Assembly: GCF_002920535.1 (NCBI RefSeq) | Contig: NZ_PQSS01000012.1 | Span: 81,340-145,339, forward strand | Source of the DNA: Streptomyces sp. Ru71 | GTDB lineage: Bacteria > Actinomycetota > Actinomycetes > Streptomycetales > Streptomycetaceae | Length of the DNA stretch: 64,000 bases | Direction: 5' to 3' | Shown here: piece after piece, positions 38,330 to 47,559 of the stretch | Numbering within the stretch: position 1 is the first letter of the stretch | Layout: every line of letters begins with the position of its first letter | Notes under the pieces: model-generated | Told to the model about the DNA's origin: nothing | Database searches by the model: none | Seen by the model: only the letters and a program-made list of their open reading frames with translations | Translations under genes and position numbers: made by a program

Positions 38330-38405
38330 CATCGCCCGGATGGTGAGATGCGCGACTGTCGGGCCCGCTGCGGGCCGCGCGGACCGCTGCGCGCCCCCAC
38401 CTCGG

Positions 38406-38411
38406 TAGAAT
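38406..38411 (+). promoter_or_regulatory. Putative -10 of guaA promoter
   Basis: TAGAAT, 41 bp before the guaA start codon. No convincing -35 is present at the right distance, so only the -10 is proposed. Confidence 0.4.
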
Positions 38412-38452
38412 TGGCCAGCACAGAGACCCCGCCCCACCGCCGGAAGGCTCCC

Positions 38453-40033
38453 GTGTCATCAGCGTCCCCCGCTGCCGCCGCCCCCGACACCGTTCTGGTC
38501 GTCGACTTCGGCGCGCAGTACGCCCAGCTCATCGCCCGTCGCGTCCGCGAGGCCCGGGTCTACAGCGAGATCGTCCCGAGCACCATGCCGGTGGCCGAGA
38601 TGCTCGCCAAGAACCCGGCGGCGATCATCCTCTCCGGCGGCCCCTCGTCCGTGTACGAGGAGGGCGCCCCCCGCCTGGACCGCGAGATCTTCGAGTCCGG
38701 CGTCCCCGTCTTCGGCATGTGCTACGGCTTCCAGCTGATGGCCCAGGCCCTCGGCGGCACCGTCGACAACAGCGGCGCCCGCGAGTACGGCCGGACGCTG
38801 CTGCACGTCTCCCGGAACTCCTCCACGCTCTTCGAGGGCACCCCGGCCGAGCAGTCGGTGTGGATGTCGCACGGCGACGCCTGCTCCGCCGCCCCCGAGG
38901 GCTTCACGGTGACGGCCTCCACGGACGTCGTCCCGGTCGCCGCCTTCGAGAACGACGACAAGAAGCTCTACGGCGTCCAGTACCACCCCGAGGTCATGCA
39001 CTCCACGCACGGCCAGCAGGTGCTGGAGCACTTCCTGTACCGCGGCGCGGGCCTGGAGCCGAACTGGACCACGGGCAACGTCATCGACGAGCAGGTCGAG
39101 GCGATCCGTGAGCTGGTCGGCGACAAGCGCGCGATCTGCGGCCTGTCCGGCGGCGTGGACTCCGCGGTGGCCGCCGCCCTGGTCCAGAAGGCCATCGGCG
39201 ACCAGCTGACCTGCGTCTACGTCGACCACGGTCTGATGCGCAAGGGCGAGACCGAGCAGGTCGAGAAGGACTTCGTCGCCGCGACCGGCGTCAAGCTGAA
39301 GGTCGTCGACGCCGAGGAGCGCTTCCTCACCGCGCTCAAGGGGGTCACCGACCCCGAGGAGAAGCGGAAGATCATCGGCCGCGAGTTCATCCGCGTCTTC
39401 GAGCAGGCCCAGGCCGAGATCGTCGCCGACGAGGGCCCGGCCGTGGAGTTCCTGGTCCAGGGCACCCTGTACCCGGACGTGGTCGAGTCCGGCGGCGGCA
39501 CCGGCACCGCCAACATCAAGTCGCACCACAACGTGGGCGGCCTGCCCGAGGACCTTGAGTTCAAGCTGATCGAGCCGCTGCGCAAGCTGTTCAAGGACGA
39601 GGTCCGCATGGTCGGCCAGGAGCTCGGCCTGCCGGAGGAGATCGTCCAGCGCCAGCCCTTCCCGGGACCCGGCCTCGGCATCCGCATCGTCGGCGAGGTC
39701 ACCAAGGAGCGCCTGGACCTGCTGCGCGAGGCCGACGCCATCGCCCGCGAGGAGCTGACCGCGGCCGGCCTCGACCGCGACATCTGGCAGTGTCCGGTGG
39801 TCCTGCTCGCCGACGTCCGCAGCGTCGGTGTCCAGGGCGACGGCCGCACCTACGGCCACCCGATCGTGCTGCGCCCGGTGTCCTCCGAGGACGCCATGAC
39901 CGCCGACTGGTCCCGGCTGCCGTACGACGTCCTCGCCAAGATCTCCACCCGGATCACCAACGAGGTGCGCGACGTCAACCGTGTGGTCCTCGACGTGACC
40001 TCCAAGCCGCCGGGGACCATCGAGTGGGAGTAG
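38453..40033 (+). CDS. guaA: GMP synthase (glutamine-hydrolysing)
   Basis: 526 aa from GTG 38453, preceded by GGAAGG. Amidotransferase domain: [14 protein letters not shown], nucleophile Cys90 in [11 protein letters not shown], and YHPEV (His of the triad). ATP pyrophosphatase domain: [16 protein letters not shown]-terminal dimerisation domain with [14 protein letters not shown] and the ending KPPGTIEWE, typical of GuaA. Converts XMP to GMP with glutamine and ATP, completing the path begun by guaB in this window. A MITE is inserted 6 bp after the stop. Confidence 0.97.
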   Translation: MSSASPAAAAPDTVLVVDFGAQYAQLIARRVREARVYSEIVPSTMPVAEMLAKNPAAIILSGGPSSVYEEGAPRLDREIFESGVPVFGMCYGFQLMAQALGGTVDNSGAREYGRTLLHVSRNSSTLFEGTPAEQSVWMSHGDACSAAPEGFTVTASTDVVPVAAFENDDKKLYGVQYHPEVMHSTHGQQVLEHFLYRGAGLEPNWTTGNVIDEQVEAIRELVGDKRAICGLSGGVDSAVAAALVQKAIGDQLTCVYVDHGLMRKGETEQVEKDFVAATGVKLKVVDAEERFLTALKGVTDPEEKRKIIGREFIRVFEQAQAEIVADEGPAVEFLVQGTLYPDVVESGGGTGTANIKSHHNVGGLPEDLEFKLIEPLRKLFKDEVRMVGQELGLPEEIVQRQPFPGPGLGIRIVGEVTKERLDLLREADAIAREELTAAGLDRDIWQCPVVLLADVRSVGVQGDGRTYGHPIVLRPVSSEDAMTADWSRLPYDVLAKISTRITNEVRDVNRVVLDVTSKPPGTIEWE

Positions 40034-40039
40034 GGCCTA

Positions 40040-40261
40040 GGCCCTGTCGTTTGGATCAGGCCGGCTGCGAGAAACGGTGCCTCTCGGCCGGCCCGAGCGG
40101 GGGCGATGGGGGTGCCCCCGCGCGAGCTTGATTCGAGCGTGGGGGAGCGTGCAGCTGCAAGGCGGAGGAGGGCGACAACGCGGAGCGTTGGCAACCGACG
40201 ACAACGCGGCAGATGCGCGTGCCAGACCCCGCGACGCCGGGATGATCCAAACGACGGGGCC
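40040..40261. mobile_element. About 222-bp MITE with 19-bp terminal inverted repeats
   Basis: Left end GGCCCTGTCGTTTGGATCA (40040-40058) and right end TGATCCAAACGACGGGGCC (40243-40261) are inverted with one mismatch. CTA occurs at both outer borders (40037-40039 and 40261-40263), a possible short target duplication as used by IS5-type elements. The inside holds a palindrome-rich segment around CGCGAGCTTGATTCGAGCGT, a sequence common in Streptomyces genomes, and no transposase. The right-hand CTA is also the stop codon (TAG) of the minus-strand gene that follows. Confidence 0.85.
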
Positions 40262-40734
40262 TACGTGCGCTTGAGCGTGCGCAGGGGCTCACCGGGCTTC
40301 CAGACCTGGGTGACGAGGTACTTCTCGTCCTCCACATAGGTCCTGACGACTTCGGTCGGCTCGGTACGGAAGAGGTGGAACGGCTGCGGCGGTTCCGCCT
40401 CTTTCGCGTATGCGGACTTCTCGGGGCCGTCCGGCACCTCGTACGCCCGCCCGCTGATCCGTACGTCCCCGCCGCCCATCCCGGTGCCCTCCCCGGGGTT
40501 CGCCTGGAGCGCGAAGCGGGGGTCGCGGTGCAGGTCACGCGCCTTGAGCGAGCCGTCCATCATCCCCAGCCAGAGGTGGCCGTGCCGGAAGTCGACCTCC
40601 AGCCCGGAGGTGCGCGGGGAGCCGTCCCTGCGCAGGGTGACGAGGACGTGGTGGGTGAAGGCGCGGAAGCGTTCCTCGACGATCCGGGCGAAGTCCGGCT
40701 CGGCGGCGGTGAAGTCTGTCCAGTCAGCTGCCAT
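40261..40734 (-). CDS. Pyridoxamine 5'-phosphate oxidase-fold protein
   Basis: 157 aa from ATG 40734. Split beta-barrel FMN- or F420-binding fold: RFRAFTHHVLVTLRRDGSPRTSGLEVDFRHGHLWLGMMDGSLKARDLHRDPRFALQANP, then DVRISGRAYEVPD and a C-terminal KYLVTQVWKPGEPLRTLKR. True PdxH motifs are absent, so it is a member of the broad PPOX class (F420- or FMN-dependent reductases, haem-binding proteins). The stop codon is formed by the border of the MITE. Divergent from the class II aldolase gene, 116 bp away. Confidence 0.8.
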   Translation of the reverse strand: MAADWTDFTAAEPDFARIVEERFRAFTHHVLVTLRRDGSPRTSGLEVDFRHGHLWLGMMDGSLKARDLHRDPRFALQANPGEGTGMGGGDVRISGRAYEVPDGPEKSAYAKEAEPPQPFHLFRTEPTEVVRTYVEDEKYLVTQVWKPGEPLRTLKRT

Positions 40735-40850
40735 ACGGCGATTCTGTCGCCCAAAGGCGACATCTCCTGTCGTCTTTCGGCTGGGTCTGTTCTCCTCGGC
40801 TGACCGGCGGTAACTTCCCGCCCGTAAAGCCATCGAGTGCCGGAGGACCA

Positions 40851-41645
40851 ATGCCCGGGCCCACTCCGCCCCCACCCCTGCCCAGCGACCGGCTGCTGTT
40901 CGCGATGCCGCCCAAGCACGCCTCCGTCGAGGACGAGCGCCGGTACCGCAAGGAGCGGCTCGCGGGGGCGCTGCGGATCTTCGGCCGGCTCGGCTTCGAG
41001 GACGGCGTCTCCGGGCACATCACCGCACGCGACCCCGAGTTCACCGACTGCTTCTGGGTCAACCCCTTCGGTCTGCCCTTCCGGCACGTCACCGTCAGCG
41101 ACCTGGTGCTCGCCAACTCCGACGGCCAGGTGATCGAGGGCCGCTACCACGTCAACCAGGCCGCCTTCACCGTCCACGCCCGGGTGCACGCCGCCCGCCC
41201 GGACGTCGTCGCCGTCGCCCACTGTCACTCCGTGCACGGGCGCGCGCTGGCCGCCCTGGGCGAGCTCATCGACCCGATCACCCAGGAGAGCTGCGCCTTC
41301 TACGAGGACGTCGCGCTGTACGACGCCTACACCGGCGTCGCCGTCGACGCCGAGGAGGGCCGCAGGATCGCGGACGCGCTCGGCTCGCGCAAGGCGCTCG
41401 TGCTGCGCAACCACGGGCTGCTGACCGTGGGCGACTCGGTGGACGCCGCCGCCTGGTGGTTCGTGACGATGGAACGCTCCTGCCAGGTCCAGCTGGCCGC
41501 CAAGGCCGCCGGGCGGCCCGTCCTGATCGACCACAAGCTGGCCACCGCGACGCGCGAACAGCTCGGCGGGGATCTGGTGGCGTGGATCAACTACCAGCCG
41601 ATGTGGCAGGACATCACCCGCAGCGAGCCGGACCTGCTCACCTGA
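40851..41645 (+). CDS. Class II aldolase/adducin family protein
   Basis: 264 aa from ATG 40851, preceded by GGAGGA. The class II aldolase fold is recognised from GHITARDPEFTDCFWVNPFG and HVNQAAFTVHARVHAARPDVVAVAHCHSVHGRALAALG (metal-binding His-x-His), and a second His in LRNHGLLTVGDSVDAAAWWF. In adducin-like bacterial proteins the substrate is often unknown. No sugar kinase or isomerase is adjacent, so a pathway cannot be assigned. Confidence 0.88.
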   Translation: MPGPTPPPPLPSDRLLFAMPPKHASVEDERRYRKERLAGALRIFGRLGFEDGVSGHITARDPEFTDCFWVNPFGLPFRHVTVSDLVLANSDGQVIEGRYHVNQAAFTVHARVHAARPDVVAVAHCHSVHGRALAALGELIDPITQESCAFYEDVALYDAYTGVAVDAEEGRRIADALGSRKALVLRNHGLLTVGDSVDAAAWWFVTMERSCQVQLAAKAAGRPVLIDHKLATATREQLGGDLVAWINYQPMWQDITRSEPDLLT

Positions 41646-41832
41646 GGCCCCAGGGTCAACACGGCGACGCCGGATTCACCCGCGCTGACCAGACCTGGCG
41701 GCCGGGGAGTGCGCCGGGTAGGGCACAATTCGCTCGTCGCGGGGGGAGTTGTCCACCGGTGGCCGGATGTCCGGCACAGGCCGCCGGTGATCGGCGTCGG
41801 TGATCAGGGTCGTGGGGAAGGCAGGCTCGGAC

Positions 41833-43110
41833 GTGGCGGTGCAGGAGGCGAGAGGCGGTGCGCCGGCGGGCGCGCACGAGGGCGGCTGCACCTGCGGGGA
41901 CTGCCCGCACGGGGCGCGCGAGGGACACCGGCGCGCGGTCGCGGCGTTCCTCGTCAAACGCGACGAGTTCGCCGCCGGTGAGGGCCTGCCGGCCGCCGTG
42001 GCGCACTCCGCGTCCGCCTCCCGGCAGTGGGTCTCCGAGGAACTCACCCAGTCCGCCGCCCTGGTCGCCGAGCGGGGCCGCGCCGAGGGCGACGCCTGGC
42101 TGACCGGGCTGTGGCGGCGCACCGTGTACCCGGTCTGGGCGGCGGTCGTCGTCCTGCTGCTGGTCCAGTCCCTGACCGCGATCGGCGCCGGCTGGAGCGC
42201 GGCCCGCACCGCCGGGCTGCTCGCCGCGCTGCTCGTCGCCCTCGCCCTGACGGCGGCGTCCTGGTTCCACCGCGCCCGCGGCGGAGTGCTGGCGCCCGTG
42301 ATCGGTGAGGACAACCGGCTGTCGACCTCCCGCGCGGTGGCCGCCTGCTGGGTCCTCTTCGTGGCCTACGCGGTGCTCGTCCTGGCCGGGCAGCTCGCGG
42401 CGGCCTCTGGGCACCGCCGCCGCGACGCCCTGATCTCCGGCCTCGAACTCTCCCGTGGCGCCGGCACGGTGACCGTGCTGGCCGTGGTCTGCGGGATCGC
42501 CGTGCTGGTGCGGCGCGTGGTGGCGCTGCGAGTGCTCGGGCAGCGGCTGCAGAAGGTCCGCGCGGACCGCCCGCGCGCCGCCGACCTGCTCACCGACGAC
42601 TCCGGCCGGGGCGCCTTCGCCGACCTCCAGTACGTCGTGATCAGCGCGGTCGCCCTGGTGTTCACGGCGGTACGGCTGGCCCGGCGCCCCGACCAGCTGC
42701 CCGACCTGCCGTGGGGGCTGGCGGTGGTGGTGCTGATCTCGGCCGCGACCTATGTCGCCGCCAAGTACGCCGAGGGCGGCCGTCCCGTGATCCTCTCCGT
42801 CGTCCGGGCCCGGGAGGCCGGCGACCTGGACGCGCCGATCCGCCAGGGCGACGACATCGAGATCCGCGGCGCCGGGTTCGTCCCGCCGGGCGCGCAGGGC
42901 GCCGACCGGCTGTCCAGGATGACGGTGCGCATCGGGGCGGTGCATGTGCACGTCCCGCTGATCCCGGTCACCGGCGGCTTCAGCAACCCCACCGACACCG
43001 TGCTGACCGTGCCGGTCCCCGCCGACGTCGAGCCGGGCCGGGTCGAGGTGCAGGTGGTGACCGCGGCGGGCGCGGAGACGAACCGCTACACCATCGACGT
43101 GACCGAGTGA
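41833..43110 (+). CDS. Multi-pass membrane protein with C-terminal IPT/TIG-like domain
   Basis: 425 aa from GTG 41833 (GTG 41800 and 41812 are alternatives). The N-terminus has a Cys/His-rich segment, EGGCTCGDCPHGAREGH, that could bind metal. A soluble helical region follows, then about five membrane helices (VYPVWAAVVVLLLVQSLTAIG, TAGLLAALLVALALTAAS, AVAACWVLFVAYAVLVLAG, VTVLAVVCGIAVLV, LQYVVISAVALVFTAV, WGLAVVVLISAATYVAA). The last 110 residues (IEIRGAGFVPPGAQG, VHVPLIPVTGGFSNPTDTVLTVPVP, GRVEVQVVTAAGAETN) look like an IPT/TIG beta domain. Function unknown. Confidence 0.75.
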   Translation: MAVQEARGGAPAGAHEGGCTCGDCPHGAREGHRRAVAAFLVKRDEFAAGEGLPAAVAHSASASRQWVSEELTQSAALVAERGRAEGDAWLTGLWRRTVYPVWAAVVVLLLVQSLTAIGAGWSAARTAGLLAALLVALALTAASWFHRARGGVLAPVIGEDNRLSTSRAVAACWVLFVAYAVLVLAGQLAAASGHRRRDALISGLELSRGAGTVTVLAVVCGIAVLVRRVVALRVLGQRLQKVRADRPRAADLLTDDSGRGAFADLQYVVISAVALVFTAVRLARRPDQLPDLPWGLAVVVLISAATYVAAKYAEGGRPVILSVVRAREAGDLDAPIRQGDDIEIRGAGFVPPGAQGADRLSRMTVRIGAVHVHVPLIPVTGGFSNPTDTVLTVPVPADVEPGRVEVQVVTAAGAETNRYTIDVTE

Positions 43111-43205
43111 GCGGATTGGCCGAGTCCCGGACGGATTGAGCCGATCGCCGCTTGCGTACGTATCGTCGGGTGACGGCACCGGCGGGCGAGAGGCGGCTGG
43201 AAGAG

Positions 43206-43730
43206 ATGACTCACAGCATGCGTACGGACACACGCACCCCCCACCTCCCCGGCGGCGCCACCTGGCGGGACTCCGCCGCCCGCTACGCCCTGCTGCCGCT
43301 GCGGGTGTTCCTGGGCGTCACCTTCGTCTACGCGGGTCTGGACAAGCTCACCGACAGCGGCTTCATGCAGGCCTCCGGCGCGGGGTCCATCGGCGACACG
43401 ATGCGCTCCGTCCGCGACTCGGCGGCCATCCCGGCGCTGGTCGACCTGGCGCTGAAGAGTCCCGTCGGCTTCGGCTACGCCATCGCCTTCGGTGAGCTGG
43501 CCGCCGGCATAGGCATCCTGCTCGGCTTCCTGGGCCGCCTCGCCGCACTCGGCGGCGTCTTGATCTCGCTGAGCCTGTGGCTGACGGTGTCCTGGGCCAC
43601 CACCCCCTACTACTACGGCAACGACCTGGCTTATCTGATGGCCTGGCTCCCCCTGGTCCTGGCCGGCACCCCGCTGTTCTCGGTCGACGCGCTGCTGCGG
43701 GCACGCCGGCGGGCCAGGGCGTACCAGTAG
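43206..43730 (+). CDS. DoxX-family membrane protein
   Basis: 174 aa from ATG 43206. Four membrane helices in DoxX order: RYALLPLRVFLGVTFVYAGLDKL (with the signature G-x-D-K), FGYAIAFGELAAGIGILLGFLG, LAALGGVLISLSLWLTVS and YLMAWLPLVLAGTPLFSVDALL. DoxX proteins sit in the cytoplasmic membrane; several are linked to thiosulfate or oxidative-stress metabolism, but the role here is not shown. It stands alone between the IPT-like membrane protein and the PspC group. Confidence 0.88.
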   Translation: MTHSMRTDTRTPHLPGGATWRDSAARYALLPLRVFLGVTFVYAGLDKLTDSGFMQASGAGSIGDTMRSVRDSAAIPALVDLALKSPVGFGYAIAFGELAAGIGILLGFLGRLAALGGVLISLSLWLTVSWATTPYYYGNDLAYLMAWLPLVLAGTPLFSVDALLRARRRARAYQ

Positions 43731-43793
43731 GACTGCCGGGCAGGACGGCGCCGGGCCCGGACGCCCGTGGGGTGTCCGGCCGGCCCCGGCCGG

Positions 43794-43994
43794 TCAGCCC
43801 GGGCCGCGGCGGCGTATCCCCCGGCAGACCACGCCCACCGCGCCCGCCAGGCACAGGCCCCCCACGACGAGGGGGATCGCGGTGAACCACGGCGTGTGCC
43901 ACAGGCCGCCCGCGTCGCCCGCGTACAGGACTCCCGCGACGGTGAGGGCGAGGCCGGCGACCAGCCGGCCGGGCTGGAACTCATGACGCAGCAC
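43794..43994 (-). CDS. Small two-helix membrane protein
   Basis: 66 aa from GTG 43994, overlapping the stop of the upstream PspC gene by 14 bp, which supports translational coupling. Two membrane helices (PGRLVAGLALTVAGVLYAG and WFTAIPLVVGGLCLAGAVGVV) and a basic C-terminus CRGIRRRGPG. Its place next to the PspC/LiaF-like protein suggests a partner in envelope stress sensing; this is inference from position only. Confidence 0.75.
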   Translation of the reverse strand: MLRHEFQPGRLVAGLALTVAGVLYAGDAGGLWHTPWFTAIPLVVGGLCLAGAVGVVCRGIRRRGPG

Positions 43995-45345
43995 GGGTCA
44001 CCTCCACCTGTCCGACGCCGGCCTGCAGGTCCAGGTCGAGCGTGCCGGCCTTCTTCGGGCCGGTGACCGGTCTCAGGGTCACCTGCTGGTGCCTGCCCGG
44101 CTCCACGTCCACGTCGTTCGCCTCGTCACCCGGCAACTGGATGTCACCCACCCCCACTTCGATGTCCGCCGTCACCGTCACCTCCGGCGGCACGATCACC
44201 CGCACCTTGCCCACGCCCACGTCGGCCACCGTGGCGACCGTACGGCCCGGAGCCACCTCGATCCGGGACAGGTCGAGCGTGCCGACGCCCGTGCCCAGGT
44301 GGTACTTCGGCTGGATGTCCGCCACCGCCGCCGGCCGCCACGTCGTCCGCGTCCACTGCGTGCCGATGTCGTGCGGCAGCGCCGCCGACGCGGTGAGCAG
44401 CGCCGCCGTGACCAGGGACCAGAAGATCGACCCCGCACCCGTGCGTCCGAGGAACGCGCTGACGGCGATCCCGGCCCCGAACACCACCAGCGCCCCGGCC
44501 AGCCCCGCCTGCAGGCTGGTGCCGAGCGGGTGGTCGTGCCAGGTCAGCCCGGTGCCGAGGCCGCCAGCGACCAGCGCCAGCAGGAACACCCAGCCGCCTA
44601 TCCAGCGCGGACCGCGCGGTACCGGCCGGACCGTGGCACGCTCGGGTGCCGTGCGCTCCGGGGGCACACCGCGGCTGATGTTGACGGCCGCCGCGACGTC
44701 CCGGTCGTGCGGGTCGCCGGGTCCCCACAGATACCCCGTGCCACCGACATGGGTGCCGTCCTTGACTATGGGGTCGCGCCACCAGGACGGGTAGGCGGCA
44801 GCGGCCGGCGGCGCCTGCGCTTCCGGCGGGGCGTCCGCCGCGGCCTGCGCGGCCAACGGGTCGGGGCTCGTCCCGCCGCGCCGCTGCGACCAGTACCCGG
44901 CGCCGGCCAGCAGCAGCGAGAGCACCACGGCGAAGGTGAGCACCCCGCCGTTGCGCAGCATCGACAGGAACACCCCGCAGCCGACGAGCGCGAACAGCAC
45001 GGCCGCCAGCGCCTGTCCGTCGACCCGCCCGGTGAGGAGCTTGCGCACCTCGTTCTCGTCCTCGTCGTCGTAGGGGACGAACAGCCAGGCGAAGCCGTAG
45101 AAGATCAGACCGATGCCGCCGGCCGCGGCCAGCACGGCGAGCGTGATCCGGAAGATCACCGGGTCCATGTCGCAGCGCCGCCCCAGCCCGGCGCACACCC
45201 CGGCGATCGTCCGGTGCCGGTGGTCGCGCCGGAAGCCGTGCGGCGGCCCGGCCGGGCCGGTGTCCGGCTCCCCGGTCGCGGCCGTCGCGCCGGACGCGGC
45301 ACCCGGCCCGGGCACCCCGTCCGCTGCGTGCTGGTGATCGGTCAT
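43981..45345 (-). CDS. PspC-domain membrane protein with LiaF-like C-terminus
   Basis: 454 aa from ATG 45345. PspC domain at about 40-105 (RDHRHRTIAGVCAGLGRRCDMDPVIFRITLAVLAAAGGIGLIFYGFAWLFVP). Several membrane helices follow (VDGQALAAVLFALVGCGVFLS, LTFAVVLSLLLAGAGYW, WIGGWVFLLALVAGGLGTG, AGLAGALVVFGAGIAVSAFLG). The C-terminal beta domain (DLSRIEVAPGRTVATVADVGVGKVRVIVPPEVTVTADIEVGVGDIQLPG...VGQVEV) is like the adhesin-like domain of LiaF. Divergent from the histidine kinase with about 180 bp between. Expected role: envelope-stress sensing with the two-component pair. Confidence 0.85.
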   Translation of the reverse strand: MTDHQHAADGVPGPGAASGATAATGEPDTGPAGPPHGFRRDHRHRTIAGVCAGLGRRCDMDPVIFRITLAVLAAAGGIGLIFYGFAWLFVPYDDEDENEVRKLLTGRVDGQALAAVLFALVGCGVFLSMLRNGGVLTFAVVLSLLLAGAGYWSQRRGGTSPDPLAAQAAADAPPEAQAPPAAAAYPSWWRDPIVKDGTHVGGTGYLWGPGDPHDRDVAAAVNISRGVPPERTAPERATVRPVPRGPRWIGGWVFLLALVAGGLGTGLTWHDHPLGTSLQAGLAGALVVFGAGIAVSAFLGRTGAGSIFWSLVTAALLTASAALPHDIGTQWTRTTWRPAAVADIQPKYHLGTGVGTLDLSRIEVAPGRTVATVADVGVGKVRVIVPPEVTVTADIEVGVGDIQLPGDEANDVDVEPGRHQQVTLRPVTGPKKAGTLDLDLQAGVGQVEVTRAAS

Positions 45346-45523
45346 GGGTCCATGGTGACGGTCGGGGCGCCGCCGCGGCAGTCGGGACGACCCTGGCCCG
45401 ACCCTGATATCGCCCCTGACCCGGACGCCCGCGACACGCCGCCCCCACCCGGAGCGAAGATCAGGGGCGTCTCGGGGGCCGACCCTGATGCTCCGCACCG
45501 CCCGCCGTGTGACCATCGATGGC

Positions 45524-46816
45524 ATGCCGGAAGCCGCAGCAGCGCCCCTCGACGATCCGCGGCCGCCGCGCAAGCTCTACCGCAGCAGCGACGGACGCTG
45601 GCTCGGTGGCGTGGCGCGGGGGCTCGCGGGGCATCTCGGGCTGCCCGTGATCTGGGTCCGCCTGGTCTTCGTGGGCCTGTTCATGGCCGACGGCCTCGGC
45701 GCTCTGCTGTACGCGGCGTTCTGGTTCTTCGTGCCGCTCGGCGTCGGCGGCGTCGACGCGCAGAAGCCACCGGCCCTGGTCGGCACCGAGATATCGCCCG
45801 ACGGCCGGCGCAGACTCGTCGCCCGCAAGCCCGACAAGGGCCAGATCGTCGCCCTGCTCCTCATGGTCGTCGTGGCCCTGATCTTCGTGAGCAGCGTGAA
45901 CATCGGCAACGGCGCCAAGGCGTATCTGCTGCCCGCGGTGCTCGTCGCCGCGGGTGTCGCCCTGGTGTGGCGGCAGGCGGACAACGCCCGCCGGGCCCGC
46001 TGGGTCGAGGTGGGCCGCCGCCGGCGCACCCTGACCCTGCTGCGGACCGTGGGCGGCGTGCTGCTGGTGACGGCCGGCGTGTCCGGCATCTTCGTCCTGC
46101 AGGGCTCCGCCGCGCACCTCGGCTCGGTGCTGCAGGCCGCGCTCGCGGTCCTCGTCGGGATAACGCTGCTGGCCGGCCCGTATCTGGTGCGCATGACCCA
46201 GGACCTGTCCGAGGAGCGCCTGATGCGCATCCGCGCCCAGGAGCGCGCGGAGGTCGCCGCCCATGTCCACGACTCGGTGCTGCACACCCTGACCCTGATC
46301 CAGCGCAACGCCGACAACCCGGGCGAGGTGCGCCGCCTGGCCCGCGCCCAAGAACGCGACCTGCGCACCTGGCTGTACAAGCCGGAGGGCACCGGCAAGG
46401 ACGAGGCCGACGAGCCGGCCACGCTCGCCGACGCCGTCAAGCGCAACGCCGCCGAGGTGGAGGACAAGCACGGCGTGGCCATCGAGGTGGTCGTCGTCGG
46501 CGACTGCCCGCTCGACGAGCGGATCGCCGCGCAGATGCAGGCCGCGAGGGAAGCGATGGTGAACGCCGCCAAGTACGGTGGCGAGGGCGGCCCGGTGCAG
46601 GTCTTCGCCGAAGTCGAGGGCAGGACGGTGTTCGTGTCCGTACGGGACCGGGGCCCCGGCTTCGACCTCGACGCGATACCCGCCGACCGCATGGGCGTGA
46701 GAGAGTCGATCATCGGCCGGATGGAGCGCAACGGCGGCACGGCGCGGCTGCGCGCGGTGCCGGGCGGCGGCACCGAGGTCGAGCTGGAGATGGAGAGGGC
46801 GGAGAAGACGTCATGA
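45524..46816 (+). CDS. PspC-fused sensor histidine kinase (HisKA_3 type)
   Basis: 430 aa from ATG 45524. N-terminal PspC domain (RKLYRSSDGRWLGGVARGLAGHLGLPVIWVRLVFVGLFMADGLGALLYAAFWFFVPLG), then four membrane helices. Dimerisation helix with phosphorylated His in AEVAAHVHDSVLHTLTLIQRNA, and a catalytic ATPase domain (MQAAREAMVNAAKYGGEGGPVQVF, DRGPGFDLDAIPADRMGVRESI). The N-terminal PspC makes it distinct from ordinary NarL-type kinases. The stop overlaps the response regulator start. It is probably a LiaS-like envelope-stress sensor with the divergent PspC/LiaF protein. Confidence 0.9.
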   Translation: MPEAAAAPLDDPRPPRKLYRSSDGRWLGGVARGLAGHLGLPVIWVRLVFVGLFMADGLGALLYAAFWFFVPLGVGGVDAQKPPALVGTEISPDGRRRLVARKPDKGQIVALLLMVVVALIFVSSVNIGNGAKAYLLPAVLVAAGVALVWRQADNARRARWVEVGRRRRTLTLLRTVGGVLLVTAGVSGIFVLQGSAAHLGSVLQAALAVLVGITLLAGPYLVRMTQDLSEERLMRIRAQERAEVAAHVHDSVLHTLTLIQRNADNPGEVRRLARAQERDLRTWLYKPEGTGKDEADEPATLADAVKRNAAEVEDKHGVAIEVVVVGDCPLDERIAAQMQAAREAMVNAAKYGGEGGPVQVFAEVEGRTVFVSVRDRGPGFDLDAIPADRMGVRESIIGRMERNGGTARLRAVPGGGTEVELEMERAEKTS

Positions 46817-47526
46817 GCGACCCGACCGAGGCGAACGGTACGGCGGAGACCGGCGGCACGGGCGAGCGCCGGGTGCGTGTGGTCCTCGTCGACGACCACC
46901 GCATGTTCCGCACCGGCGTGCAGGCCGAGATCGGCCGGACCGAGGAGACGGGCGTCGAGGTCGTCGGCGAGGCCGCGGACGTCGACCAGGCGGTCACCGT
47001 CATCACCGCGACCCGGCCCGAGGTGGTCCTCCTCGACGTCCACCTGCCGGGCGGCGGCGGCGTCGAAGTGCTGCGCCGGTGTGCGGCGTTGATGGCCGAC
47101 GCCGAGCAGCCCGTGCGCTTCCTGGCGCTGTCCGTGTCGGACGCCGCGGAGGACGTGATCGGCGTGATCCGCGGCGGCGCCCGCGGATACGTGACGAAGA
47201 CGATCACCGGCAGCGACCTCGTCGACTCGATCTTCCGGGTCCAGGAGGGCGACGCGGTGTTCTCCCCGCGCCTGGCCGGGTTCGTCCTGGACGCCTTCGC
47301 CTCCACCGACGCCCCGCCGGTCGACGAGGACCTCGACCGGCTCACCCAGCGCGAGCGCGAGGTGCTGCGGCTGATCGCCCGGGGCTACGCCTACAAGGAG
47401 ATCGCCAAGCAGCTGTTCATCTCGGTGAAGACGGTCGAGTCCCATGTCTCGGCGGTGCTGCGCAAGCTCCAGCTGTCCAACCGCCACGAGCTGACCCGCT
47501 GGGCGACGGCCCGCCGGCTGGTCTGA
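46813..47526 (+). CDS. NarL/LuxR-family response regulator
   Basis: 237 aa from ATG 46813, in an ATGA overlap with the kinase stop. Receiver domain: VVLVDDHRMFRTGVQAEI, phosphorylated Asp in VVLLDVHLPGGGG, and conserved Lys in YVTKTITG. LuxR-type helix-turn-helix: LTQREREVLRLIARGYAYKEIAKQLFISVKTVESHVSAVLRKLQLSNRHEL. Partner of the PspC-fused kinase. Likely target is the divergent PspC/LiaF operon (inference). No terminator was seen before the convergent NlpC/P60 gene. Confidence 0.93.
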   Translation: MSDPTEANGTAETGGTGERRVRVVLVDDHRMFRTGVQAEIGRTEETGVEVVGEAADVDQAVTVITATRPEVVLLDVHLPGGGGVEVLRRCAALMADAEQPVRFLALSVSDAAEDVIGVIRGGARGYVTKTITGSDLVDSIFRVQEGDAVFSPRLAGFVLDAFASTDAPPVDEDLDRLTQREREVLRLIARGYAYKEIAKQLFISVKTVESHVSAVLRKLQLSNRHELTRWATARRLV

Positions 47527-47559
47527 CCCCGGAAGGCGAGGCCGAGGCGACCGCCGGGC

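Noticed and set aside
40080..40150. Palindrome near 40110-40145 as a guaA terminator
   Set aside because: It is internal to the MITE and common in Streptomyces genomes; any termination effect would be secondary to the insertion.
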